Below are positions 53,666 to 62,292 of a stretch of DNA of 64,000 nucleotides, piece after piece. Under the pieces are notes generated by a model. The model made no database searches. It saw only the letters and a program-made list of their open reading frames with translations, and was not told the origin of the DNA. Origin of the DNA: Micavibrio sp. UBA7657 (GTDB lineage Bacteria > Pseudomonadota > Alphaproteobacteria > Micavibrionales > Micavibrionaceae). Numbering within the stretch: the first letter of the stretch is position 1; each line of letters begins with the position of its first letter. The DNA lies in contig DLHX01000010.1 in assembly GCA_002483465.1 (NCBI GenBank), positions 62,001 to 126,000 of the forward strand, read 5' to 3'. Both the position numbers and the translations under genes were made by a program.

Positions 53666-54646
53666 TTAACTCGCCGCCCGCTTCAACCTATCATTGATGG
53701 CGATGCCGAGCCCGGTGTCAGGAATAGGCATCACCGCTATTCCCTTATGCTCCGGCCTGTCGAGTTCGCGCAGATATGCAAACAAATTCGCCGCCGCCTG
53801 GTGCAGATCGCCCTCTTCGCTCAAATTCCTGCGCATGGACTCCGGCAGGCTCATCGCCGCGCCGCCGCCCCTAATGCCCATGAATTTCATCGAATGAAAT
53901 CCCAGCACCGCTTCGCCGGGCTGGAGATCAATCGCATTCAGCCTTAATGGAATTTTCGGCGCGTAATGTTTGAGCAACAGTCCCGGCGATTTTGGTCTTA
54001 AAGCATCACCGGATTCGTAAGAGACTTCTTCGTCCAGGATTTGCGCGATATCTTCCGCCATCACCGCCCCGGGCCGCAGGATAATCGGCTTATCTTCAGA
54101 CAAATCGATTACCGTAGATTCCAGACCAACACTCGACGCGCCCGCCGCCAAAATCATATCGACCTTATTGCCTAAACTTTCCGCGACATGCGCAGGAGAT
54201 GTCGGCGAAACACTGCCCGATAAATTTGCGCTCGGCGCCACCAGCGGAAATCCGCACGCCTTGATCAATTTTCTCGCCACAGGATGATTGGGCACACGCA
54301 CAGCAATCGTCTCCAGCCCTGCGCTCGCCAGTTCCGACACCTTGCAGTTTTTCACGCGCGGTAAAATAATCGTCAGCGGCCCCGGCCAGAATTTTTGCGC
54401 CAGTGCCAGAGCCTTCTCATTCATCTCCGCGCATAACGCAACATCGGCAATCTCCGCAAAATGCGTAATCAGTGGATTGAACTGCGGCCTGCCTTTCACT
54501 TCGAAAATCTTCGCGACTGCCTTGCCGTCGAACGCATTGCCGGCCAACCCGTAAACCGTCTCGGTCGGCATTGCCACCACGCCGCCGGATTTCAAAACCT
54601 CCGCCGCCCTGGCAATATTCTCGTCCGTTGCTGATACCAAATTCAT
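53666..54646 (-). CDS. Threonylcarbamoyl-AMP synthase, Sua5 type
   Basis: The 326-residue product has an N-terminal YrdC domain: GGVVAMPTETVYGLAGNAFD, EVKGRPQFNPLITHF, LAQKFWPGPLTIIL and TIAVRVPNHPVA, then LVAPSANLSGSVSPT. The Sua5 linker SPGLLLKHYAPKIPL (near 225-240) and a C-terminal Sua5 domain follow. It makes threonylcarbamoyl-AMP from Thr, bicarbonate and ATP for the t6A37 modification of ANN-decoding tRNAs. It is divergent from a small lipoprotein gene. Confidence 0.94.
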   Translation of the reverse strand: MNLVSATDENIARAAEVLKSGGVVAMPTETVYGLAGNAFDGKAVAKIFEVKGRPQFNPLITHFAEIADVALCAEMNEKALALAQKFWPGPLTIILPRVKNCKVSELASAGLETIAVRVPNHPVARKLIKACGFPLVAPSANLSGSVSPTSPAHVAESLGNKVDMILAAGASSVGLESTVIDLSEDKPIILRPGAVMAEDIAQILDEEVSYESGDALRPKSPGLLLKHYAPKIPLRLNAIDLQPGEAVLGFHSMKFMGIRGGGAAMSLPESMRRNLSEEGDLHQAAANLFAYLRELDRPEHKGIAVMPIPDTGLGIAINDRLKRAAS

Positions 54647-54693
54647 GGTCAGTACCTATATATAACCCCCTTAAAAAGCGCCAGCCTTTGCCC

Positions 54694-54735
54694 TTGACTC
54701 TTATCATTCACTAAATGATAATAAGAATCATTCTC
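54694..54735 (+). promoter_or_regulatory. Promoter overlapped by a Fur-box-like operator
   Basis: TTGACT (54694-54699) and GATAAT (54717-54722) are spaced by 17 bp. GATAATAAGAATCATTCTC at 54717-54735 matches the 19-bp Fur consensus (GATAATGATAATCATTATC) at 16 of 19 positions, and TTATCATT-N5-AATGATAA at 54701-54721 adds an overlapping inverted repeat. The operator covers the -10 element, the classic place for iron-dependent repression. AAGGAG follows before the ATG at 54751. Confidence 0.75.
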
Positions 54736-54750
54736 AACTAAGGAGTGTTT

Positions 54751-54912
54751 ATGACTGATTTCAAAAAACCGGCGGCAGGAATACTTTCTACGATGCTTTT
54801 TGTGATGGCGTGCGGAAATAACAATGAATCAAAAATTGAAGATGCATCGAGATTGTGCCACCCGCACATCAACGAAGATAAAATTGCCATTCATTGTCTG
54901 GATCTGAAATAG
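54751..54912 (+). CDS. Small iron-regulated (predicted) lipoprotein
   Basis: This 53-residue gene starts at ATG 54751, with AAGGAG six bases upstream. A hydrophobic signal with a lipobox-like end (LSTMLFVMAC, Cys24) is followed by GNNNESKIEDASRLCHPH and a short Cys-containing tail. I do not recognise the family. The strong Fur-box promoter suggests induction in iron shortage, and Cys/His residues may bind metal. It could also be a periplasmic peptide rather than a true lipoprotein. Confidence 0.6.
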   Translation: MTDFKKPAAGILSTMLFVMACGNNNESKIEDASRLCHPHINEDKIAIHCLDLK

Positions 54913-54917
54913 ATAAT

Positions 54918-55997
54918 TTACTTGGTGAATAATTTCCCACCCGTCATCGGCCCCGGAACACCCGTGGTTTCAGGCAGGCTCAGCGTCTCGCCCAGTAAAC
55001 TCCGCACGGCTAAATAAGCAAACCCTTCCGCCTCAACCGCGTCACCGTTCCAGCCCAGCTTCTCCACCTTGTTCACCGGCGCCGCCAGGACGATGCCGAG
55101 ATAATCCAGCAAAAACGCGTTGTGCCGCCCGCCCCCGCACACCAGCCATTGCCGCGGCCGCTCCGGGAAAAAATCCAGCGCCTTTTTCACGGCTTCAACA
55201 GTAAACGCCGCCAGCGTCGCCGCGCCGTCCTCGACAGACAGTTTTTTCACCACGTCGCACGTCCAGTGATCGCGATCCAGGGATTTCGGCGGCCGCACCT
55301 TGAAATATTGATCGGCCAACAATCTCTCGAGAATTTTTTTATCAATCGTCCCCGCCGTCGCCAGCGCGCCTTCTGGGTCGTAAGTCGCGCCCGTCTTCTG
55401 CTGCACGCAATCATCGATCAGCGCATTCCCAGGCCCGGTATCGAACGCTATGATTTTATCCGTGCCAATCCATGTCACATTTGCCACGCCGCCGATATTC
55501 AGAACCGCCACCGGCGGCTCGATATTATCGCCGCGAATACGTGCAGCATGATAAAGCGGCAGCAGCGGTGCACCCTGTCCGCCCGCCTTCACATCTGCGA
55601 TGCGAAAATCCGCAACCGTCTGAATTCCTGTTTCCTTCGCCAGCCGCGCCGCATCACCAATCTGCACCGTAATCCGCTGCGCCGGGTTGTGATAAACTGT
55701 CTGGCCGTGAAACCCGATCACCTCGACATCGCCCGCCGCAATTTTTTGCTGAGCTAAAAGCGCCTGCACCGCCTCAATATGCCTGTCGGTAACAATTTTT
55801 TCCGCCGCCGGGTCTTTGCGTTCCTTGCCGAAATTCGCGCGGATCGCCACCCGCTCCTCGCTGGTATAAAGCAGGCTGACGAACCCCGCCGGATGTACGA
55901 ATTCATGCCCGTCCGTCTCCAGCAACGCTGCATCCACGCCATCCAGCGACGTGCCCGACATCAGCCCTATGGCCCTATAGACTTTCGTGTTTCCCAT
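54918..55997 (-). CDS. anmK: Anhydro-N-acetylmuramic acid kinase
   Basis: AnmK (359 residues) phosphorylates and opens 1,6-anhydroMurNAc to MurNAc-6-phosphate in peptidoglycan recycling. The N-terminal motif AIGLMSGTSLDGVDAALLETDG is characteristic. VIGFHGQTVYHNP, VLNIGGVANVTWIG, FDTGPGNALIDDC and WLVCGGGRHNAFLL are also present. It is divergent from tyrS, with an 11-bp gap. Confidence 0.96.
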   Translation of the reverse strand: MGNTKVYRAIGLMSGTSLDGVDAALLETDGHEFVHPAGFVSLLYTSEERVAIRANFGKERKDPAAEKIVTDRHIEAVQALLAQQKIAAGDVEVIGFHGQTVYHNPAQRITVQIGDAARLAKETGIQTVADFRIADVKAGGQGAPLLPLYHAARIRGDNIEPPVAVLNIGGVANVTWIGTDKIIAFDTGPGNALIDDCVQQKTGATYDPEGALATAGTIDKKILERLLADQYFKVRPPKSLDRDHWTCDVVKKLSVEDGAATLAAFTVEAVKKALDFFPERPRQWLVCGGGRHNAFLLDYLGIVLAAPVNKVEKLGWNGDAVEAEGFAYLAVRSLLGETLSLPETTGVPGPMTGGKLFTK

Positions 55998-56008
55998 GCG
56001 TATAGATT

Positions 56009-57271
56009 ATGTCCATGAACAAGTATAAATCCGAATTCCTGAACATATTAGACGAGCGCGGCTTCATTCACCAGTGTAGCGATTTCGCGGCTTTGGATAA
56101 AAAACTCTCCGAAGGCGTTCAATCCGCCTATATCGGCTTCGACGCGACCGCCAAATCGCTCCATGTCGGCAATCTGACCGGCATCATGATGCTGCACTGG
56201 TTCCAGAAATCCGGCCACAAACCCATCACCCTCATGGGTGGCGGCACCAGTAAAATCGGCGATCCTTCATTCAAGGACGAACAGCGGAAACTCCTCGACG
56301 ATGAAACAATCGAAGCCAACATCAAGAACATCGAGCGCACCTGCTTCAAACAATTCCTGAATTACGGCTCCGGTAAAACCGACGCCTTGATGGTCAACAA
56401 CAACGACTGGCTGGATGGCCTCGGCTACCTCTCGTTCCTGCGCGATTACGGGCGCTTCTTCACCGTCAACCGCATGCTCTCGTTCGATTCAGTGAAAACG
56501 CGTCTCGAGCGCGAAAGCCCGCTGACGCTTCTCGAATTCAACTACATGGTCATGCAGGGTTACGATTTTCTCGAACTCTACAAACGCAACGGCACGATTT
56601 TACAAATGGGCGGCTCCGACCAGTGGGGCAACATCATAAACGGCGTCGATCTCGGCCACAAAGCCGCACAAACGCAACTCTTCGCGCTCACGGCACCGCT
56701 GCTCACCACCGCCAGTGGCGAAAAAATGGGCAAGACCGTCAACGGTGCCGTCTGGCTGAACGCCGATATGCTCAGCCCGTACGATTACTACCAGTTCTGG
56801 CGCAATGTCGACGACGCGGATGTCTCGACCCTGCTCCGCCGCTTCACAGTTCTGCCGATGGACGAAATCAAAAAGCTGGAAGCCCTCAAGGGTCAGGACA
56901 TCAACGAGGCCAAAAAAATCCTCGCCTTCGAAGCCACCAAACTCTGCCACGGCGAAAAAGCGGCGCTTGAGGCCCAGGGCACCGCCCAGAAAGTTTTTGA
57001 ACAGGGCGGCGTTGGCGACGACCTTCCTTCCATCAATATTGACTCCGCGCGCCTGAAAACCGGCATCAACATCGTCGATCTGCTGGTCGAAGCCGGTCTC
57101 GCCGCGTCAAAGGGCGAAGCCAAGCGCCTGATCGAAGGCGGCGGCGCAAAACTCAACGATAATAAAATTGAAAACACCGACCAGAAAGTCAGCGACGCCG
57201 AAATGACGGGCGAAGGCTATATCAAACTCTCCGCCGGCAAGAAAAAACACGCTCTCGTGAAAATTAAATAA
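56009..57271 (+). CDS. tyrS: Tyrosyl-tRNA synthetase
   Basis: This 420-residue class I synthetase charges tRNA-Tyr. Motifs are YIGFDATAKSLHVGNL (HIGH-type, 42-56), NDWLDGLGYLSFLRDYGRFF, NYMVMQGYDFLELY, GGSDQWGNIING (near 206) and the KMSKS loop as GEKMGKTVNGAVWL (near 238-251). The S4 RNA-binding domain lies at about 355-415 (GLAASKGEAKRLIEGGGAKLN). Length and motifs are normal. A REP-like repeat follows, between this gene and a convergent AsmA-like gene. Confidence 0.96.
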   Translation: MSMNKYKSEFLNILDERGFIHQCSDFAALDKKLSEGVQSAYIGFDATAKSLHVGNLTGIMMLHWFQKSGHKPITLMGGGTSKIGDPSFKDEQRKLLDDETIEANIKNIERTCFKQFLNYGSGKTDALMVNNNDWLDGLGYLSFLRDYGRFFTVNRMLSFDSVKTRLERESPLTLLEFNYMVMQGYDFLELYKRNGTILQMGGSDQWGNIINGVDLGHKAAQTQLFALTAPLLTTASGEKMGKTVNGAVWLNADMLSPYDYYQFWRNVDDADVSTLLRRFTVLPMDEIKKLEALKGQDINEAKKILAFEATKLCHGEKAALEAQGTAQKVFEQGGVGDDLPSINIDSARLKTGINIVDLLVEAGLAASKGEAKRLIEGGGAKLNDNKIENTDQKVSDAEMTGEGYIKLSAGKKKHALVKIK

Positions 57272-57275
57272 TTAC

Positions 57276-57373
57276 CGTCATTGCGAGGAGGCCGAAGGCC
57301 GACAAAGCAATCCATTTTTTTGTCTTCCCCGCGAAAGCGGGGATCTGGATTGCTTCGCTACGCTCGCAATGAC
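57276..57373. repeat. REP-like inverted repeat with internal hairpin
   Basis: Arms CGTCATTGCGAG and CGCTCGCAATGAC, and AAAGCAATCCA / TGGATTGCTT, match the elements at 43923 and 61272. This copy also contains an inner CCCCGCGAAAGCGGGG hairpin. It lies between the convergent tyrS and AsmA-like genes and may serve as a bidirectional transcription stop. Confidence 0.9.
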
Positions 57374-57378
57374 AATTG

Positions 57379-60300
57379 TTAATTTTGTTCAAAAAGGATG
57401 CGCCGTAGAATCCCCGGCGTCAGAACCGACAACGGATTCACAAACACCTGCGGCGCTTTCGCATCACCCTTGACCGAATACGTCGCCGCAAAAACCCCGC
57501 CGCTGCCGCCTGTTAAAATATCGCCGATCAGCGGAATATTCCCGATCACCTTGTTAACACCCGAGAGCGGGATCATCGTGCCATCGACATTAATCGTGCT
57601 CTTGGCCTGGTCGTATGTGCCATCGAACGTAAAGCCCACGGAATTCCCCGATGTCCGCCCGTCCTTCACCACCAGCAAACTTCCCTTCGGCCTGTAGACC
57701 CAGTCGAAATTCGCCTCCAGCTTGCTGAACGTCAAACCATCACCCCGCAGGCCCGACAAAACACCCGGCAGCGACAACATGCCAAGCAAACGCGCCAGCG
57801 TCGGCGCCCGCACGACCTTGAAATCCGTGATCGTACCTAAACCTTTGACGTTGCGGTCGTTGTAACCCTTGATCGGCTCGCCATAAATATCCAGTTTGCC
57901 GCCGACGATATTCTCATAAACGCCAAAAGCCCGCAGCGTCGCACCCGCATCATCCGCTTCCATGCGGAACACGCGCTTGCCGCTTTCATCAGGGCGATAG
58001 CGAATAACCACCTTGCCCTTGCCCGCCGTGCCGTCGAGATCCAGCGTATTGAAATGCCCTTCGCCATCGATATCCACGCCCAGCTTCGCATGCTGCAGCG
58101 TATCCTTGTCCGAAGCACGCAACCGGTCGACATTCATCGATATCTGCATCGGCGGCTCGTCATAAACCTCTACCTGCGCGCTGTCATTATCCATCGACGG
58201 CCTCAAATCAAAGAATGATCCATCAATGGCAATATTATATTTTCCGCCCTGCGTAACATCGAATTTCAGTTTCGCCGCCGTCTCGCCCGCCGCAAAACTA
58301 CCAATCGATCCGCCGCTCAGCGTATTGTCTTTCCCGAACGTGAAATTCGCATCGTTGATCTGCATATTCGGGCCCGTCGCTTTGAGACCCGCAATGGTTT
58401 TCAGCTCGCCATTCTCCAGCGTTGCCTTCAGCGTCGCATTCCCCGCCTCGCCCGGCTTTTTCTCATACCCCAGCGGCTTGAAAAATAGCAAACTTGGCTT
58501 CAGATCGACATTCAGATCAGCCTCCGCCTTGCCGCCCTGATATTCCGTATAGGTCGCCTCCACAAACGCATCGCCATCCAGAAAATCGCTCAGATTAATC
58601 CCCATCAGCGAACGCATGGTGTTGTCCACCGTCAGGCTCGCCACCACCTTGCTCTTGTATTCCTGCCCCTCGCTGTTCAGGAATTCGCGGTAATCGATCT
58701 TCGCGTCGCGCCCCTGGATTTTCGCATCGCCCTTCAGAACGAACTGGTTGTCTTTGACGGTAAAATTCAGCGGCCCGCCGGTCAGCGTCAGCTTTTTCAT
58801 GACCCCCGGAAGCGTCACATCGCTCATCACGCCTTCCGCGTTCACCTTCACATCCGCAACCTTGATGTCCTTGGTTGGAAACGCGACATTGACCGTCGCC
58901 TTCGCATTCCCCTTCACCTGCGTGAGGTCGAAATCATGCTCCAGCGTAATCGGCTCGCGCTCAAGATATTCAAATCCCGTCTTGAGCGGGCCGTTCAGCT
59001 TCACCCTGATATCCGCCTTACCCTTGCCCGCCTCGATGATATTGACGAATTCCAGCTCAGCCTGCTCCACCGTCAGATCGCCGATCATCCCGCTCTCGAT
59101 AGCAACGCTCAGTTTTTCTTCGGCCAGCTTGAACGAACCGCTGCCCTTGGCCTTCTTCACCGGCATCATCGGCGGGCGGTAATCGACGGCCATATTCTCG
59201 AACTTGAACGAGGCCAGCGCATCCTCGACACCGAAATCCCATCCCTCTTCAGCGGAGCGAACCGCGAACAAATCAACCACAGCCAGCACATCGTGAAATG
59301 TCCCTTCCGACATTTTCTGGACGATCCACTCTTCGGCATTGTCGCCCTCGAGCGCCTTCGGCCACAGCGGCTTGATCTGCGATTGCTTGAGATCCTTGAT
59401 CGAGAATTTCAGCGGCCCCGCGATTTCGCGTTCATTCGCGCGGAAAGCTCCTTCCGCATTGATCGTCACGCCTTTAACCGTGACTTGCGTGTTGAGAAGG
59501 TCTAACCGCTGCTTGTCGACATTGTAATCAAGCGCGAACGTGAAATCCTCGTAAGGCACGCGGTCGGCGGAAAATTCCGGCAGAATGAACGCGCCGCTCG
59601 CCGAACTCGCCAGCAATTGCCCATGCTGCGGTCTGAAATTTGAATCCAGAACGGCGTAAAGCTTGCCATCCACCTCGATATCCTGCCCGTCAAGAATGGC
59701 GAGCGCCGGAATCTTGTCGGCTAAAAACGTGATGTCGAAATTCTCAAGATACGCATCGATGATCACGTCTTTCGTTTTCCACGGGATCAGGAAACTCGCC
59801 TTTAAACGTGAAGGCCATTCCGGCGTGTCGTCAAAACTGATCAGCAGGTCTGAATCCAGCCCCTCATTCGTGCTTTGAAAAACGATATTCACTTCCGGCA
59901 GGAACGATGTCGTGCCCGACTGCCTGTCCTCGACATTCACCTGCGCGTCCTGGATTTCAAACGTCTTCAGCCCCGCCAGCGGCGAGCCCGATTCATTCCC
60001 CGGCTGCGCGACATGCTCGAGAATTCTTTCCGTCAGCGCCGTCTGGTCCTCAACATCCTCTTCCTTGACGCGTGGGCCGAAACCCACATCGATCTTGCCG
60101 TCCTTCCCGCGGATCAATGTCACTTGCGGATGCTTGAGCGTCAGACCAACCGGCATGATGCGGCCAATAAAAAATCCGGCTTTAGAGAGCGTGATCGCCG
60201 CCTCATCCACCTCGACGATTGTATGACCATCCACGCCTTGGACTTTCGCGCCGCGCACATCCAGCAGCAGCGGCCCCGCTAGGTCAGGCCAGTGCAGAAT

Positions 60301-60537
60301 GATACTGTCGAGTTTCGTGTAAACGCCGCGCGCGCGATTGGTCAGCGCATCCTCGATATACGGTTTCGCGAACGCCATATCGAGCGGGCTACTGGACACC
60401 CGCCAGAAAAACAGCCCGACCAGGAAAAAAAACAAGAAGCACAGCGCCGCCAGAATCTCGAGCAGTGACTTGCTCTTCTTCCAGTTGAAAAATCGTACTT
60501 TTTTGGCCTGTGCGTCTTTGGGCATGGGGTTCTTCAT
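57379..60537 (-). CDS. Large AsmA-like/DUF3971 membrane-anchored protein
   Basis: The 1052-residue product has one N-terminal membrane anchor (LLEILAALCFLFFFLVGLFFW, about 24-44) and a long, repetitive beta-rich periplasmic region. It ends in the AsmA-like signature region (GNSVGFTFDGTYDQAKSTINVDGTMIPLSGVNKVIGNIPLIGDILTGG...VFVNPLSVLTPGILRRIL). This group, related to YhdP/TamB, forms periplasm-spanning bridges for phospholipid transport between membranes. The role is inferred from family resemblance and topology. It is divergent from bcp across a long palindromic repeat. Confidence 0.85.
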   Translation of the reverse strand: MKNPMPKDAQAKKVRFFNWKKSKSLLEILAALCFLFFFLVGLFFWRVSSSPLDMAFAKPYIEDALTNRARGVYTKLDSIILHWPDLAGPLLLDVRGAKVQGVDGHTIVEVDEAAITLSKAGFFIGRIMPVGLTLKHPQVTLIRGKDGKIDVGFGPRVKEEDVEDQTALTERILEHVAQPGNESGSPLAGLKTFEIQDAQVNVEDRQSGTTSFLPEVNIVFQSTNEGLDSDLLISFDDTPEWPSRLKASFLIPWKTKDVIIDAYLENFDITFLADKIPALAILDGQDIEVDGKLYAVLDSNFRPQHGQLLASSASGAFILPEFSADRVPYEDFTFALDYNVDKQRLDLLNTQVTVKGVTINAEGAFRANEREIAGPLKFSIKDLKQSQIKPLWPKALEGDNAEEWIVQKMSEGTFHDVLAVVDLFAVRSAEEGWDFGVEDALASFKFENMAVDYRPPMMPVKKAKGSGSFKLAEEKLSVAIESGMIGDLTVEQAELEFVNIIEAGKGKADIRVKLNGPLKTGFEYLEREPITLEHDFDLTQVKGNAKATVNVAFPTKDIKVADVKVNAEGVMSDVTLPGVMKKLTLTGGPLNFTVKDNQFVLKGDAKIQGRDAKIDYREFLNSEGQEYKSKVVASLTVDNTMRSLMGINLSDFLDGDAFVEATYTEYQGGKAEADLNVDLKPSLLFFKPLGYEKKPGEAGNATLKATLENGELKTIAGLKATGPNMQINDANFTFGKDNTLSGGSIGSFAAGETAAKLKFDVTQGGKYNIAIDGSFFDLRPSMDNDSAQVEVYDEPPMQISMNVDRLRASDKDTLQHAKLGVDIDGEGHFNTLDLDGTAGKGKVVIRYRPDESGKRVFRMEADDAGATLRAFGVYENIVGGKLDIYGEPIKGYNDRNVKGLGTITDFKVVRAPTLARLLGMLSLPGVLSGLRGDGLTFSKLEANFDWVYRPKGSLLVVKDGRTSGNSVGFTFDGTYDQAKSTINVDGTMIPLSGVNKVIGNIPLIGDILTGGSGGVFAATYSVKGDAKAPQVFVNPLSVLTPGILRRILFEQN

Positions 60538-60626
60538 GGTTAGCCCTTTATTTTTAAAGGGCTAAAACGGTTTTGGCTACCGTGGATATTGACTTGAACG
60601 CTAAAAATCACCATTTCTGATAGGAA

Positions 60627-60777
60627 CTTAGGGCGTCTGCTCATTCTAGGTATTTTGTGCCGAAAACCGTGGTTTTCGAGAACCGTATCGCAGAATACAT
60701 TGTAGTATTTGAGAAACGGAAGCGCAGAAAACCACGGTTTGCAGGCCAAAATACGACGAATGGGCGCACGCCCGAAG
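60627..60777. repeat. Long imperfect-palindrome repeat, copy 2
   Basis: A ~150-bp hairpin-forming element lies between the divergent AsmA-like and bcp genes. Ends CTTAGGGCGT / ACGCCCGAAG, inner arms GTATTTTG / CAAAATAC and AAACCGTGGTTTTC / GAAAACCACGGTTT (14 bp, perfect), and centre AATAC...GTATT all pair. The right end overlaps the bcp ribosome-binding region. See copy 1 at 51562. Confidence 0.92.
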
Positions 60778-60786
60778 GAGAGAATT

Positions 60787-61266
60787 ATGTCTGAACTACA
60801 AGTAGGCAACCCTGCCCCCGATTTCTCGATGCCTGCCGATGGCGGCAAGACCGTCTCATTATCCGATTTCAAAGGCCGCAAGCTGGTCATATATTTCTAC
60901 CCCAAGGATGACACACTAGGTTGTACGACTGAATCCTGCGGATTCCGCGATCAGATTAAGGAATTCAATAAACTGAATATCGGCATCGTCGGCATTTCGC
61001 GCGACAGCGTCAAAAGCCACGACAAATTCCGCGAGAAATACGACCTCAACTTTCCGCTCGGCTCCGACGAAGACGGCAAGGTCTGCGAGGCCTACGGCGT
61101 CTGGAAAGAAAAATCCATGATGGGCAAGAAATATATGGGCATCGAACGCTCAACCTTCCTCATCGATGAGCAGGGCAAAATCGCACGCATCTGGAACAGC
61201 GTGAAAGTGAACGGCCACATCGACGAAGTCCGCGAAGCTGCACAGGACATGCCCAAGGCAGCTTAA
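60787..61266 (+). CDS. bcp: Peroxiredoxin Bcp (PrxQ type)
   Basis: The start ATG 60787 has AAGGAG seven bases upstream; the frame runs open to 60709, but that part lies inside the palindromic repeat. The 159-residue thiol peroxidase has the peroxidatic Cys46 and resolving Cys51 in PKDDTLGCTTESCGFRD, as in atypical 2-Cys Bcp. GISRDSVKSHDKFREKYDLNFPL and STFLIDEQGKIARIW are also typical. It reduces H2O2 and organic peroxides in the cytosol. Confidence 0.95.
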   Translation: MSELQVGNPAPDFSMPADGGKTVSLSDFKGRKLVIYFYPKDDTLGCTTESCGFRDQIKEFNKLNIGIVGISRDSVKSHDKFREKYDLNFPLGSDEDGKVCEAYGVWKEKSMMGKKYMGIERSTFLIDEQGKIARIWNSVKVNGHIDEVREAAQDMPKAA

Positions 61267-61271
61267 CTAAC

Positions 61272-61348
61272 CGTCATTGCGAGGAGGCTAAAAGCCGACG
61301 AAGCAATCCATCTTTTTTGGATTGCTTCGCTAACGCTCGCAATGACGA
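61272..61348. repeat. REP-like inverted repeat between bcp and the hydrolase
   Basis: The same element as at 43923 and 57276: CGTCATTGCGAG ... CGAAGCAATCCA ... TTGGATTGCTTCG ... CGCTCGCAATGACG. The loop is a T run. It lies between the convergent bcp and hydrolase stops and probably ends both transcripts. Confidence 0.9.
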
Positions 61349-61352
61349 ATGA

Positions 61353-62030
61353 TTATTCAGCAGCCGCGAGCGCGTGCGTCTGAACCCGCAATCCACCCTC
61401 GGCTTTATCGAGGTGATTATGGACATGCGAAATCAGCGTATCCGTATGACCGTGGAAGAAGTGGTTTGCACCGGGAATAATGCGGTAATCGATCTTGATG
61501 CCCTTCTGCTGGTGCAGCTTGTCGACAAACGTGTTCACTTCCGGCTCGGTCACGACATCGTCTTTCTGACCTTGAATGATCAATCCGCTCGTCGGGCACG
61601 GCGCCAGGAACGTAAAGTCCTGCGTGTTGGCCGGCGGCGCAACCGAAATGAATCCGCGAATTTCCGGGCGGCGCATCAGCAACTGCATGCCGATCCACGC
61701 ACCGAACGAAAATCCGGATATCCACGCATAAGGCGCGTTCGGATTTATCTCCTGCATCCAGTCCAGCGCAGAAGCGGCATCAGACAGCTCGCCTTCACCG
61801 CGATCGAAAATCCCCTGCGATCTTCCTACGCCGCGGAAATTGAAACGCAGCGTCGAGAAGCCGCGCGCAACGAAAGCCTGAAACATCATGTAAGTGATTT
61901 TGTTATTCATCGTGCCGCCATGCTCTGGCGAAGGATGAAGAATAAGCGCCAGCGGCGCGTGTTTGATTTTGGAGTGAGAGTAGCGGCCTTCAATCCGGCC
62001 TGCAGGGCCATTGAAAATAACTTCTGGCAT
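61353..62030 (-). CDS. Alpha/beta hydrolase
   Basis: The start ATG 62030 has AAGGGG six bases upstream and gives 225 residues; the frame is open to 62057. This is an alpha/beta hydrolase fold of the dienelactone hydrolase/DUF-like group: LILHPSPEHGGTMNN (oxyanion loop), STLRFNFRGVGRSQGIF and WISGFSFGAWIGMQLL (nucleophilic Ser in GFSFG). Acid and His are in LIIQGQKDDVVTE and GANHFFHGHTD. The substrate is unknown. The fold is clear, the function is not. Confidence 0.87.
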   Translation of the reverse strand: MPEVIFNGPAGRIEGRYSHSKIKHAPLALILHPSPEHGGTMNNKITYMMFQAFVARGFSTLRFNFRGVGRSQGIFDRGEGELSDAASALDWMQEINPNAPYAWISGFSFGAWIGMQLLMRRPEIRGFISVAPPANTQDFTFLAPCPTSGLIIQGQKDDVVTEPEVNTFVDKLHQQKGIKIDYRIIPGANHFFHGHTDTLISHVHNHLDKAEGGLRVQTHALAAAE

Positions 62031-62166
62031 CGTATCCCCTTGCTTTTGCCCCTTCACGTGGAGGCGTCTTTTAAAAGGCGGGAAGCGATAAGAACCTTCC
62101 CGGGTACCCTAATTTGCCCTTTCTATATGGCACTCACCGGGAAATGTCTATAAATTTATCGTAACC

Positions 62167-62187
62167 TGTTGATAAATTTGTGGATAA
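62167..62187 (-). promoter_or_regulatory. Two DnaA-box-like sites, one perfect
   Basis: TGTGGATAA at 62179-62187 is the exact complement of the DnaA consensus TTATCCACA; TGTTGATAA at 62167-62175 differs at one base. Both face the same way, 12 bp apart, in an AT-rich stretch of the 262-bp gap before the small-gene cluster. This may be a DnaA-regulated control region; evidence for an origin is insufficient. Confidence 0.5.
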
Positions 62188-62225
62188 TAACGCGGCCCGG
62201 CGCGCCTTCTCGCTGCACGTCTTCA

Positions 62226-62253
62226 TTGACATAAAATAAACGACTCTGATATT
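62226..62253 (+). promoter_or_regulatory. Candidate sigma-70 promoter for the small-gene cluster
   Basis: TTGACA at 62226-62231 and GATATT at 62248-62253 are spaced by 16 bp. AAAGGA follows about nine bases before the ATG at 62293. This supports the start of the first small gene and an operon reading right. Confidence 0.6.
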
Positions 62254-62292
62254 GTGCCCGCTATAAAAAATTATGAACAAAGGACCTGACTC

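Noticed and set aside
60709..60786. N-terminal extension of bcp from ATG 60709
   Set aside because: The added 26 codons lie in the palindromic repeat and the ATG at 60787 has a good SD and matches the family start.
62150..62260. Replication origin
   Set aside because: Only two DnaA boxes and no typical alphaproteobacterial origin neighbours are in the window; kept as a regulatory candidate only.
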